From: Paucidesulfovibrio sp036541255
GTDB taxonomy: Bacteria; Desulfobacterota; Desulfovibrionia; Desulfovibrionales; Desulfovibrionaceae
DNA: 64,000 nt
Reading direction: 5' to 3'
NCBI GenBank assembly: GCA_036541255.1
Contig: JAZHDD010000059.1
Location: forward strand, 89,056 to 153,055
Shown here in pieces: positions 25,128-34,229 of the stretch. Position 1 is the stretch's first letter. Each line of letters starts with the position of its first letter. A program made the translations under genes and the position numbers. The notes below the pieces were generated by a model. It did no database searches. It saw only the letters and a program-made list of their open reading frames with translations, and was not told the origin of the DNA.

Positions 25128-26970
25128 GAATCTTTCGGAATGCATGTCCGACCTGGAACAGACAGGACAACTGGTTCGTGTCGATGTTGAAATCGACCCA
25201 CGGCTCGAAGCTGGCGTGATTCAACGCCGAGCCTTTCAGGCCAAGGGACCGGCCTTGTTGTTCACACGGGTCAAAGGCACGCCGTTTCCCATGCTTTGCA
25301 ATCTGTTCGGCACCATGGAGCGGACGCGTTGGATATTCAGGGATGCGTTGCGTCGGGTCGAGTTGTTGCTCCGGCTTAAAGCAGACCCCATGGAGGGCCT
25401 CAAAAGCGCCTTGAAGCATCCGTGGGATCTGGCCGGATTGGCCCGCACAGGCCTGCACACGCCACCAAAAAAGGTCGCATCCGGGCCGGTTCTGCAAAAT
25501 GAAACCACCATTTCCCAACTGCCTCATCTGATTTCCTGGCCCATGGACGGCGGCGCGTATGTGACGTTGCCTCAGGTTTATACGGAAAGTCCCGACCGTC
25601 CAGGATTTGGCCGCTCCAATCTGGGCATGTACCGGGTGCAATTGACCGGCAATCAATATGTGCCGGATCAGGAAATAGGGCTGCATTACCAAATTCATCG
25701 GGGCATCGGCCCGCATCACGCCGAGGCGATTCGTCGGGGCGAATCCTTGCGTGTCAACGTCTTTGTAGGCGGACCTCCGGCCATGACCCTGGCCGCGGTG
25801 ATGCCCCTGCCCGAGGGGGTGCCCGAACTTTTTTTCGCGGGAGCCATCGGTGGCCGACGTATGCCAATGGCAACCGGCCCCGGCGGCCTTCCTGTGGCCG
25901 CGGAAGCGGATTTTTGTATCTGCGGCACGGTTTCCGGTCGAGAGCAGAAGCCCGAAGGACCGTTCGGCGATCATCTTGGCTACTACAGCCTGACGCACGA
26001 TTTTCCTGTCTTCCGAGTGGACAAGGTCTATCATCGAACAGGCGCTGTCTGGCCTTTCACCACGGTGGGGCGGCCTCCGCAGGAGGACACGATATTCGGG
26101 GCCTTCATACATGAATTGACTGAGCCTCTGGTGCCTACCGTTTTCAGCGGTGTGCGCGAGGTGCATGCCGTTGATCAGGCAGGAGTGCACCCATTGCTGT
26201 TGGCCGTGGGCAGCGAACGGTACGTGCCGTATGAAAGTGAGCGGCGTCCGCAGGAATTGCTCACCAACGGCCTTTCCCTGCTTGGCTCCACCCAGACCTC
26301 GCTTTCCAAATATGTGCTTATCGCCGCCCATGAAGATGATCCTGGTCTTTCTGCCCATTGTATCCCGGAATTTTTTCGCCATATCCTTGAGCGGGTCGAT
26401 CTGACGCGGGATTTGCATTTCATCACCCGGACCACGATCGATACGCTGGACTATTCGGGCATCAGCCTGAACCAGGGGTCTAAATTATTACTGGCCGTGG
26501 CAGGGCAGCCTCGTCGGTCCCTGGCCATGGTATTACCGGGTGAATTGCGTCTGCCGCATGGCTTTGGCAGGCCGCAGGTCTTTGCGCCGGGCATAGCTGT
26601 TATCGAGGGGCCTCCACATGCTCGCAGTCGCGATGAAAACGATCCCTCGCTGGAGGCGCTGGCAAAGTCATTGGAAGAGCAATCCGGCCTGGAGGGATTT
26701 CCGTTGGTCGTGATTGTGGACGACGCGTTGTTCACTGCGAAAGATTGGGACAATTTTCTCTGGGTAGCCTTTACCCGTTCGGACCCAGCCACTGACCTCT
26801 ATGGCGCAGGAGCCTTCACCCATTGCAAGCATTGGGGCTGCCGCGGGCCGCTGGTCATGGACGCGCGCCTCAAGACGTACCACGCCCCGCCCCTGGTGGC
26901 GAATCCGGACGTGGAGCGGCGTGTGGATGCGCTGGCCGCTCCTGGCGGACCTTTGAACGGCATCATCTGA
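25117..26970 (+). CDS. ubiD: UbiD family decarboxylase, long (menaquinone-type) form
   Basis: This 617-residue prenyl-FMN-dependent decarboxylase has the family segments LPQVYTESP, the E/R-containing EGPFGDHLGYY motif and the central DLHFITRTTIDTLDY region. UbiD for ubiquinone is about 490 residues. The ~600-residue form is typical of menaquinone-making epsilon- and deltaproteobacteria, where the homologue acts in the futalosine pathway. That assignment is inference. GGGAGGG precedes the ATG. Its cofactor would be supplied by the UbiX encoded near 12.5 kb. Confidence 0.9.
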   Translation: MGYRNLSECMSDLEQTGQLVRVDVEIDPRLEAGVIQRRAFQAKGPALLFTRVKGTPFPMLCNLFGTMERTRWIFRDALRRVELLLRLKADPMEGLKSALKHPWDLAGLARTGLHTPPKKVASGPVLQNETTISQLPHLISWPMDGGAYVTLPQVYTESPDRPGFGRSNLGMYRVQLTGNQYVPDQEIGLHYQIHRGIGPHHAEAIRRGESLRVNVFVGGPPAMTLAAVMPLPEGVPELFFAGAIGGRRMPMATGPGGLPVAAEADFCICGTVSGREQKPEGPFGDHLGYYSLTHDFPVFRVDKVYHRTGAVWPFTTVGRPPQEDTIFGAFIHELTEPLVPTVFSGVREVHAVDQAGVHPLLLAVGSERYVPYESERRPQELLTNGLSLLGSTQTSLSKYVLIAAHEDDPGLSAHCIPEFFRHILERVDLTRDLHFITRTTIDTLDYSGISLNQGSKLLLAVAGQPRRSLAMVLPGELRLPHGFGRPQVFAPGIAVIEGPPHARSRDENDPSLEALAKSLEEQSGLEGFPLVVIVDDALFTAKDWDNFLWVAFTRSDPATDLYGAGAFTHCKHWGCRGPLVMDARLKTYHAPPLVANPDVERRVDALAAPGGPLNGII

Positions 26971-26987
26971 TTGAGGAGAATAATGTC

Positions 26988-27494
26988 ATGCAGGAAAAAG
27001 TAGTGGAAACGCTGAAAACGGCTTTTGCGGCCGATGTGTTTGAAACCGTGTTGGCCGCGCGTAAACATCGCGAAGAAACTGTTTATCGTCATACCATGTT
27101 CGAGGGCGAGGACGGCACCATGGTCTTTTGCGGTTTTTTCCCCAAGGCTGAGATACAGGCTTTCCCGGGTCTTACGGAAGAATTTCGCGATTCGTTGAAA
27201 ACCTTCAACATGGTCGGTGTGATCACCAACTCGCGTAATTTGATCGAACTCTACCATTTGGGCGGCGCGACCAAGCCCTTTACAAGTCTGGACAAGGCCG
27301 AAGAGGTGATCAGGCTGCTGTCAGGGGAACGGTTGATGGCTTTTCTTCAGGCCTATTTCACGGTTCGGGGACTGAAGATCGATCTGGAGACCATGAGCTA
27401 CGAGGAGGTACTCGCGGCCATGCAGGAAGAGGTTTTCCGATTCACCACAATGACGGAAATGCATCGAGTGGCGGAACAGCTCAGCAAGAATTGA
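26988..27494 (+). CDS. Conserved hypothetical protein
   Basis: I do not recognise this 168-residue soluble protein. It has no signal peptide or membrane segment and looks like an alpha/beta domain (MVFCGFF, NMVGVITNSRNLIELY) followed by a helical part. TGAGGAG precedes the ATG. It lies 17 bases after the UbiD homologue and before a terminator, so it is likely in the same operon as ubiD and the lipoprotein gene. Confidence 0.7.
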   Translation: MQEKVVETLKTAFAADVFETVLAARKHREETVYRHTMFEGEDGTMVFCGFFPKAEIQAFPGLTEEFRDSLKTFNMVGVITNSRNLIELYHLGGATKPFTSLDKAEEVIRLLSGERLMAFLQAYFTVRGLKIDLETMSYEEVLAAMQEEVFRFTTMTEMHRVAEQLSKN

Positions 27495-27501
27495 ACCTGA
27501 T

Positions 27502-27526
27502 AAGGCCTCTTTCGAGGCCTTTTTTA
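27502..27526 (+). terminator. Rho-independent terminator
   Basis: AAGGCCTC-TTTC-GAGGCCTT is followed by a run of Ts. It lies between convergent genes. Confidence 0.8.
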
Positions 27527-27541
27527 TTGCGGCGGAGGCGA

Positions 27542-27937
27542 CTACTCCGGGTCCATTCCGGTCACTTCGCACAACCGTTCGTGCAGGTCCGTGATATCCA
27601 TTTCATCACTTGCTTCCAGATCTTCGAAGAGTTCGTTGATCATGTCCAGACCTTCCAACATCAGACTGGTCATGCCCTTGTCCGGCGAAAGATGCCCCTG
27701 GCGCATCAGGTCCAGCAGATTTTCCAGACCGTGGGAGAGAAGCTCGATATTACGCAGCCCGAGCAGGTTGGCTCCGGCCTTGATGGAATGGGCATCGCGG
27801 AAGATGCTGTTGATCAGTTCCTCGTCGATAATTTCGCCATACGATTCCAAGGCGAGGATGCCGGATTCAATGTCCATGAGCCGATCTTCGGATTCGGCGA
27901 GGTAGGTGGAGAGAACTTCGGGGTCCATTGCTGTCAC
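27542..27937 (-). CDS. Hpt domain phosphotransfer protein
   Basis: This 131-residue four-helix protein has the Hpt motif DAHSIKAGANLLGL, where the histidine is phosphorylated. Such proteins pass phosphate between kinase and response regulators, or are the P1 domain of CheA-like kinases. It lies five bases after cheV on the same strand, so a role in chemotaxis-type signalling is likely. No kinase is encoded nearby. Confidence 0.88.
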   Translation of the reverse strand: MTAMDPEVLSTYLAESEDRLMDIESGILALESYGEIIDEELINSIFRDAHSIKAGANLLGLRNIELLSHGLENLLDLMRQGHLSPDKGMTSLMLEGLDMINELFEDLEASDEMDITDLHERLCEVTGMDPE

Positions 27938-27942
27938 GCCTG

Positions 27943-28878
27943 TTATCCTTCAATGAGAGTGAGCGCAATTTCCGGCAGGCGGTCCATTTCCGGTTTGGCG
28001 ATCTGCGCGTCCGCGCCGACCGATTCCCCCTTGTGCCGGAGTTCCTTGGTGATGATCGAGGAGTAGAGCACCACGGGCAACTTCCGAAGAGTTTCATCCG
28101 TCTTGATGTGCTTGGTCAAGCTGAAACCGTCCATGAGCGGCATTTCTATGTCGGAAATGACGATGTCCAGGATGTCGCTCAAGGCGATGTTTTCCTTCGC
28201 GGCCCGTGATTTGAACTCTTGCAGCATATCCAGGGCCTCGCGGCCATTGTTTGTGATGATGGGGTTGAATCCGGCTGCATCAAGGCTTTTCTTGAGCATC
28301 AGCCTGATGGTTGCGGAGTCGTCGGCCACAAGCGCCGTATAGGTCCGGCCTGCGGCTGGACGACTCGTCGCACTCGGAGTCGAGGGCGTGGAGAATTCCG
28401 AAAGTATGCTTTCCAGGTCCAGCAGCTGGATGAAACGGTCGCCCTTGTTGACCATGCCGATGATGGAATTGGCACCCATGCTGTTGAGATAGTTGCAGGG
28501 AGGAATGACCTCTTCCCAGTTAAGGCGGTGGATTTCCGTTACGCCGGAGACCAGGAAGCCGGTGACGGCCTGACTGAACTCGGTAACGATAACGATGTCC
28601 AGTTCGTTTTGGGCTCGGTCAATGTCCAGCCAGACAGCCAGGTCCAATACGGGAAGAATCAAGTCGCGCAGTGGGATGTTGCCAAGGAAGGACGGATGTG
28701 GGGCAGATTCCGGGGCAACAAGTCCAGGGCTTTCGATAACCTGCATGACCTTAGCGACATTGATTCCGAAATGGCAGGCGACAGGGGGCCTGCTCGCATC
28801 GCTTTGGTCGTTGATGAAGAATTCAAGAATTTCGAGTTCGTTGGTGCCTGTTTCCAGCAAAATTTGTTTTTCCGCCAT
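27943..28878 (-). CDS. cheV: Chemotaxis coupling protein CheV
   Basis: The 311-residue protein has an N-terminal CheW domain (about residues 10-165, with PFLGNIPLRDLILPVLDL-like sequence) fused to a C-terminal receiver domain. The receiver shows DDSATIR, the phospho-acceptor in ISDIEMPLMDG, and a KPE lysine. CheV couples chemoreceptors to CheA and may act in adaptation. GGGGAG lies before the ATG at 28878. It is cotranscribed with the Hpt gene. Confidence 0.92.
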   Translation of the reverse strand: MAEKQILLETGTNELEILEFFINDQSDASRPPVACHFGINVAKVMQVIESPGLVAPESAPHPSFLGNIPLRDLILPVLDLAVWLDIDRAQNELDIVIVTEFSQAVTGFLVSGVTEIHRLNWEEVIPPCNYLNSMGANSIIGMVNKGDRFIQLLDLESILSEFSTPSTPSATSRPAAGRTYTALVADDSATIRLMLKKSLDAAGFNPIITNNGREALDMLQEFKSRAAKENIALSDILDIVISDIEMPLMDGFSLTKHIKTDETLRKLPVVLYSSIITKELRHKGESVGADAQIAKPEMDRLPEIALTLIEG

Positions 28879-28994
28879 GCAACGCTCCCCTTCAAAGCTC
28901 ATGTCTTTCCCATCTATCTTTTTTCTACGCTTGCCGTTCATCTCTGTCCAGCATGTGCTGCATGGGGAAATTGCGAAAAGCGTTTGATTGTTGT

Positions 28995-29013
28995 CGCAAA
29001 TTTGGTATTTGCG
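28995..29013 (+). repeat. Inverted repeat upstream of glutamate dehydrogenase
   Basis: CGCAAAT and ATTTGCG form a perfect seven-base inverted repeat with a five-base centre, about 75 bases before the gdh start and about 115 bases from cheV. It has the form of an operator for a dimeric repressor or activator. Confidence 0.45.
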
Positions 29014-29088
29014 TAATCAGGTAACCTTAAAACAGCCCTTTGGGTTGAACCTGAAGCGACAGTAATCGCAGAATCGTGGAGGAACCAG

Positions 29089-32034
29089 ATGAGCGCAAGC
29101 GATGCAAAGGCGACGACAGCGGTACTGGACAAGCTCAAACACGATCTGGAGGGAGCCGCACAGCAGCTCGTTCCCTGGTTTTACGAGAACATGCCGGAGT
29201 ATTATTTTTTAACGCATACCGAAGAAGAACAGGTCCGGCATCTGCATGCCTTGATTTCGGCGCAGGTCAAGACCGAGCGTCAGGCTGTGGTGTTGAAGAG
29301 CCCCTGCGGCACGCGCATCACGCACATCATGCCTGGAAGCGACATGAAGGGACTGGTGCAGTCCGTGAGCCTTTTGGCCGAGGAAAAAATACAGACGGCG
29401 CGTTTGTACACCAGTAAGGACAAAGCCCTGCGGTTGGATACGTTTCTGCTCGGCAAGCAGCCGCTGTGCGTTGTCAAAAACAAACCGTTTAAAAATGCCC
29501 TGTCCCAGTTGGCGCAGAGCAAGCAAGAGGTGGAGGACGGAAAACTCTTCAACGAGTTCCTGGCCACTGCGTCAGAGGACTATGTGGACAAATTCGAGGC
29601 CAACCGCGCAGTGCGGCATTTCAATATGTGCCGCTGTGTTGAGGGAACCGAAAGGGTGCATGTGCGTCTGGAATCGGATGCGGAGCAGGGGTTCGACCGC
29701 ATCATGATCGCCATGGCCAACCCTCCGGCCAAAGGTTTGCTGTTGCAGGCACTCAAGGTCTTTGAACGGGAAGGTTTCGAAGTCATGCGTGCCTATGGTG
29801 ATGAATTCGATCGGGGGCCGGATGGCACCATCGTGGTCATGTCGTTTTATCTTGATCGCGAGAACGGTGGGCTTGATGCGGAGAGTGAGCGCTTCAAAAG
29901 GTTGGAGCGTCAACTTCGAGCCTGCAAGTGGTTTGCTTTCCACGGATTGGAGGCCCTTGCCGAGGAAAACGGATGGGAACTCGGTCGAGTCATGCTTATG
30001 CAGGCTGCCTGCGAATTCGCACATCAATTCCTGATTCGCAAGAATATCTATGCCTATACGTCAAACAAGATCGTACGCACCATGCTGCGAAACAGGGAGC
30101 TGGCTGAGAAGTTGGTGAGTTATTTCGAAGCGCGGTTCGATCCTGACCTGAAGATGGGCCGCACCGAACGTGTCGCAGAATATACCGAGTCCATTCATGC
30201 GGCGTTGCGGAGCGTCACGGACGACATTTCCCGTAAGATCCTGGGCTATGTCTTCCGTTTCTTCCGCTACGTGTTGCGTACCAATTACTATATGCCCAAC
30301 CGCTTTGGCCTTAGCTTTCGCATGGACCCCAAAGTTCTGCCGCCGTTGCCGGACGAAGAGCGTCCCTATGCGTTCTATTGTTTCCACGGGCCGAGCTGCT
30401 TTGCATTTCATGTCCGTTATCGCGACATGGCCCGTGGCGGGGTGCGGGTCGTCCGTACCTGGACCCAGGAGCAGTTCGAGATCGAGTCCAACCGCTTGTT
30501 TGACGAGGCCAACCAATTGGCCCGCGCACAGCAATATAAAAATAAGGATATCCCGGAAGGCGGCTCCAAGGCTGTGATCCTGCTCGGTCCCACGGGCGAG
30601 ATCGATTTGGCCGTGAAAAGCATGGTCGATTCGCTTTTGGATCTTATTGTTACCGACGAAAAGGGCAGGCTTTCGCAGTATGTGGTGGATTATTTGGATC
30701 ATGAGGAAATAATTTATCTTGGTCCGGACGAAAACATCACTCCCGAGCACATCAATTGGATCACGGAACGCGCTGCCAAGCGCGGTTATCGTTGGCCCAA
30801 TGCGTTCATGAGCTCCAAACCGAGCACGGGTATCGGCCATAAACGATATGGCGTGACCAGCGAAGGCGTGATCGTCTTTGCCGAGGAAGTGCTTAAATAC
30901 TTGAATATTGATCCGCACAAGGACCCCTTTACCGTGAAGATAACAGGTGGTCCGGCAGGCGATGTTGCCTCCAATGTGGTCAAGATCCTGCACCGGGAAT
31001 ACGGCGACAAGGCCCGTGTGGTGGCCATGTCTGATGGGCATGGCGCCATCTATGATCCGGACGGCCTGGACTATGACGAACTGTTCCGGCTTATCAAAGA
31101 GGTCAAGCGGACATCGCATTTTGACCCGTCCAAACTGACCGGACGCGGCTCTTTTGTGGTTTCCACTGACACTCCCGAGGGCGTGCGCCAGCGCGACGAT
31201 ATCCACAACATGGCCGAGGCCGACATCTTCATCCCTGCGGGGGGACGTCCGGACACGCTGAATATGAAGAATTGGCACCGGTTCATGAAAAAGGACGGAA
31301 CGCCCTCGGCTCTGGCTTCCGTGGAAGGGGCCAACCTCTTTATCAGTCCCGATGCCCGCGCGCGTTTGGAAAAGCACGGTGTACTTTGCGTGCCCGGTCC
31401 TTCGGCCAACAAGACCGGCGTGATTTGCTCCTCCTATGAAATCCTGGCCGGACTCATTCTGGAGGATGAGGAATTCATCGAGATCAAAGATACTTATGTT
31501 GAACAGTTGCTGGACATTTTACGTCAGCGAGCCCGCGACGAAGCTCGGCTCCTGTTGCGTGAATATCGCTATGCCGCAGGAACGAAGAGTCTGACTGACA
31601 TCAGCTTCGAAGTGTCTCGAGCCATCAATGGTCTAGGTGATACCGTCGTCGAGGTGCTTTCCCGCGACGTGCCTTCGCTGGCCAAGGATAAGGCGCTTTG
31701 CGACCTGTTGCTTGCCTACTGCCCACAAGTACTGGTGGACCGTTATGCGGATAGGATCATTAATCGAATTCCCTCGCGGCACCAGTTCGCCCTGCTTGCA
31801 GCCTACATCGCCTCTAGGATTCTTTATGCCGAGGGGTTGGGCTGGATCAACAAGCTGACCCGCGTCCGTCCGGTGCGGGATGTGGTGTATGCCTATCTTG
31901 AAGAAGAAAAGCGTGTGGCGGCGTTGGTCGCGGAACTTCGCCGCAGCAAGCTCGCCGACAAGGACGAAATCGCCCGTCTGGTCGAGGCGGGAGGACGCAA
32001 ACAACTCACGGCCCGTCGTCTTGGACTGAGTTAG
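29089..32034 (+). CDS. NAD-specific glutamate dehydrogenase, large (about 115 kDa) type
   Basis: This 981-residue enzyme interconverts glutamate and 2-oxoglutarate plus ammonia with NAD. The C-terminal half holds the dehydrogenase core, with RYRDMARGGVRV, the substrate lysine region IPEGGSKAVILL, TGIGHKRYGVTSEG and the NAD-binding TGGPAGDVASNVVK. The N-terminal half (about 400 residues) is a regulatory region of the kind seen in large NAD-GDHs. GAGGAA precedes the ATG. The HPPD-like gene follows within 11 bases, so they form an operon, perhaps for amino-acid breakdown. Confidence 0.9.
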   Translation: MSASDAKATTAVLDKLKHDLEGAAQQLVPWFYENMPEYYFLTHTEEEQVRHLHALISAQVKTERQAVVLKSPCGTRITHIMPGSDMKGLVQSVSLLAEEKIQTARLYTSKDKALRLDTFLLGKQPLCVVKNKPFKNALSQLAQSKQEVEDGKLFNEFLATASEDYVDKFEANRAVRHFNMCRCVEGTERVHVRLESDAEQGFDRIMIAMANPPAKGLLLQALKVFEREGFEVMRAYGDEFDRGPDGTIVVMSFYLDRENGGLDAESERFKRLERQLRACKWFAFHGLEALAEENGWELGRVMLMQAACEFAHQFLIRKNIYAYTSNKIVRTMLRNRELAEKLVSYFEARFDPDLKMGRTERVAEYTESIHAALRSVTDDISRKILGYVFRFFRYVLRTNYYMPNRFGLSFRMDPKVLPPLPDEERPYAFYCFHGPSCFAFHVRYRDMARGGVRVVRTWTQEQFEIESNRLFDEANQLARAQQYKNKDIPEGGSKAVILLGPTGEIDLAVKSMVDSLLDLIVTDEKGRLSQYVVDYLDHEEIIYLGPDENITPEHINWITERAAKRGYRWPNAFMSSKPSTGIGHKRYGVTSEGVIVFAEEVLKYLNIDPHKDPFTVKITGGPAGDVASNVVKILHREYGDKARVVAMSDGHGAIYDPDGLDYDELFRLIKEVKRTSHFDPSKLTGRGSFVVSTDTPEGVRQRDDIHNMAEADIFIPAGGRPDTLNMKNWHRFMKKDGTPSALASVEGANLFISPDARARLEKHGVLCVPGPSANKTGVICSSYEILAGLILEDEEFIEIKDTYVEQLLDILRQRARDEARLLLREYRYAAGTKSLTDISFEVSRAINGLGDTVVEVLSRDVPSLAKDKALCDLLLAYCPQVLVDRYADRIINRIPSRHQFALLAAYIASRILYAEGLGWINKLTRVRPVRDVVYAYLEEEKRVAALVAELRRSKLADKDEIARLVEAGGRKQLTARRLGLS

Positions 32035-32044
32035 GAGGATGTCT

Positions 32045-33130
32045 ATGCCCCTGCCGTTTGCAAATGATGATCAAGCCCTGCATGAAGGCGTGGACAAGGT
32101 CATGCAGGAGCGGAAGAAGCATGGGTTGGAGGGGTTGGTCGGCGGGCTGGAGGCCGTGATCGTCAATGTCCAGCCTGCCAACCTGCGTGTGGCTGCCGAG
32201 GAATTCCTCGCAGCCACGGGATATGCTTTTGACATGGCCTACGAACATGAACGAGCCCACGTTTGTCTCTTGCGACAGGAAGGTTCGGCTGATGTGCTCT
32301 TCACCAGCCGCAAGGACGCGGGAAATCCTTTTGTCGCGTTCAATATGGGGCCCAAGTCCATGCATCTTCCGGATACCAGGCTGGAAACATTTGTGTTCAA
32401 ATGCCCCGACCTGGAGAGGTTCGTTGCACACCAGATGGCCAGAGGCCATTGCTTTCTGACGGCGGAGCCGTTGCGTACGGACAAGTATCTCTTCATTCAG
32501 ACCACACCATCCCGTTTTACAGGCAATTCCATTGGATTCATTCAGTGGCTTGATGCCGAAGGGGAATACTTCCGCCATGGTTGCGGAGAATTGGGGTTGG
32601 TTCCGGAAAAATCTGAACGAGCATATCTCGCCAATGTGCGCGAGTTGGATCACGCCGCCACGCGGGTCAGGGCTGAAGAGCGCGACAGGGCCATCTTGGA
32701 GTTCATGGATTGGACCAACTATCGGTTCGATTTCGCCGTGTACGTGGACTTCCTGAATTCCATCACCAATGTGGCCCGGCTTTCAGCCGACGACTTTGCT
32801 ATGGTTTTTACCTCGGGTATTTCTCCTTTTACCAGCCTGGAGGAGTCTGGGCCGACGGAAAAGTACATCCATAACTATAACACCCGGGTGCATCATCTTG
32901 CTTTCCGTACGGAGAACATCGAGGAGACGTACCAGGGGCTCAAGAGAGACGGCATGCAGTTTCTTGTTGAGCTGGTGGGCGGGCCCGAGGAGGGGCTGCA
33001 CCAGACCTTTACCAAGCCGTTCGGAACGACCATGTTGGTTAATGAATATATTCACCGCTACGGCGGATTTGACGGTTTCTTCACCAAAAGCAATGTGACG
33101 TTGTTGACCGAAGCCACTGACAATCAATAG
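32045..33130 (+). CDS. 4-hydroxyphenylpyruvate dioxygenase-like protein
   Basis: The 361-residue protein consists of two vicinal-oxygen-chelate domains. The three iron ligands of HPPD appear conserved: H203 in LDHAATRV, H284 in VHHLAF and E334 in VNEYIHR. The HPPD segment LHQTFTKPFG is also present. HPPD makes homogentisate using O2. In a presumably anaerobic host a different substrate or an O2-defence role is possible. The second ATG (32045) is chosen because AGGAGG abuts the first ATG and is six bases from the second. Confidence 0.8.
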   Translation: MPLPFANDDQALHEGVDKVMQERKKHGLEGLVGGLEAVIVNVQPANLRVAAEEFLAATGYAFDMAYEHERAHVCLLRQEGSADVLFTSRKDAGNPFVAFNMGPKSMHLPDTRLETFVFKCPDLERFVAHQMARGHCFLTAEPLRTDKYLFIQTTPSRFTGNSIGFIQWLDAEGEYFRHGCGELGLVPEKSERAYLANVRELDHAATRVRAEERDRAILEFMDWTNYRFDFAVYVDFLNSITNVARLSADDFAMVFTSGISPFTSLEESGPTEKYIHNYNTRVHHLAFRTENIEETYQGLKRDGMQFLVELVGGPEEGLHQTFTKPFGTTMLVNEYIHRYGGFDGFFTKSNVTLLTEATDNQ

Positions 33131-33157
33131 AACGGCTTACCCGATGATGAGAAGGAA

Positions 33158-33193
33158 AAGGGTCGCCCGGAGTTTTTCCGGGCGGCCTTTTTG
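33158..33193 (+). terminator. Rho-independent terminator after the gdh operon
   Basis: A 14-base-pair stem (33158-33171 with 33177-33190, two G-U pairs) is followed by TTTTT. Confidence 0.85.
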
Positions 33194-33282
33194 CATTACA
33201 AATGCTGACCATCGGCACTTGAAGGAGCGGACGGAAGTATCTATGACAAGCTCTGCCCGGATATGTTGAAAGGGGGTTTTGC

Positions 33283-34215
33283 ATGTTGCATGTTTTTTCC
33301 GTTCCCGTTGCGCTGCTTGCCGCGTTGCTGTTTTTTCTACCGGCCCATGCCGACGACACGGTACGTTTCGGCATCCTGAGCGTGCTCGACACTCTGCCGC
33401 TACAAGTCGCGGAACATGACGGCCTGTTTGACGCCCAAGGGCTGGATGTGGAACTGGTGCCTTTCGCCAGCGCCATGGAACGCGATGTCGCCTTGCAGGC
33501 CGGCCGGCTCGACGGATATTTTGGTGATCTCATTGCGGCACTGCTGCTGCTTGAGCAGGGGCAACCCATGCCTGTGGCTTTGGTGAGTTACCGGACCACA
33601 CCGGGGCAGCCCATGTTCGGCCTGACGCTTTCGCCCGCTCGGGCCGGACAGAAGCTCGATGCCTTGCGCGGGGCCACAGTGGGGTATTCCCGATCCACGA
33701 TCATGGAGTATCTCTTGGACAAGATGTTGAACAATAATGGTCTTGCAGCGGATTTTTTTGAAAGGACGGAAGTGAAGAAGATTCCTATCCGGCTGCAGAT
33801 GCTGTTATCCGATCAGCTCGACACGGCGTTGCTGCCAGAACCATTGCTTTCCCTGGCTCGGCTCAAGGGAGGGCAGACGTTCCTGACCGCTGAAAATTTG
33901 GCTATTCCATTGACCGTGCTCTGTCTGCATGAAAAATATTATACCGGGGATGCAGCCCCGATCCATAAATTCCTGGCTGCCTACCGCGAAGCCCTGTTGC
34001 GCTTGCGAAAGACACCGGAACACTATCGGGCGCTCATGGCCGAAACCTGCCGCATCCCCGGACCTTTGGTGGATCGTTTCCCCATCTATGCGTATCCGGA
34101 CCCGGCGTTGCCCACCTATGAAGAGGTTGGCGACGTGCAGGACTGGATGATCGGCAAGGGAATGCTCAAGGCGCGTCTTCCCTACAACACTGTAATCGCG
34201 CCGTTGATTCCCTGA
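33283..34215 (+). CDS. ABC transporter substrate-binding protein (SsuA/TauA/ThiY-like)
   Basis: This 310-residue periplasmic protein has a signal peptide ending near PAHAD. The NMT1/SsuA-like fold is indicated by VRFGILSVLDTLPLQVAEHDGLF at the start of the mature part. Ligands of this family include sulfonates, taurine, pyrimidine precursors of thiamine, nitrate and riboflavin; none can be picked from sequence. An ATPase and a permease gene follow, completing the transporter. Confidence 0.85.
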   Translation: MLHVFSVPVALLAALLFFLPAHADDTVRFGILSVLDTLPLQVAEHDGLFDAQGLDVELVPFASAMERDVALQAGRLDGYFGDLIAALLLLEQGQPMPVALVSYRTTPGQPMFGLTLSPARAGQKLDALRGATVGYSRSTIMEYLLDKMLNNNGLAADFFERTEVKKIPIRLQMLLSDQLDTALLPEPLLSLARLKGGQTFLTAENLAIPLTVLCLHEKYYTGDAAPIHKFLAAYREALLRLRKTPEHYRALMAETCRIPGPLVDRFPIYAYPDPALPTYEEVGDVQDWMIGKGMLKARLPYNTVIAPLIP

Positions 34216-34229
34216 CGGGTAGGGTGACC

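Noticed and set aside
24925..26418. 497-codon minus-strand frame
   Set aside because: It is antisense to the UbiD homologue, whose motifs are clear.
30061..31377. 438-codon minus-strand frame
   Set aside because: It is antisense to the core of glutamate dehydrogenase, with no domain or start signal.
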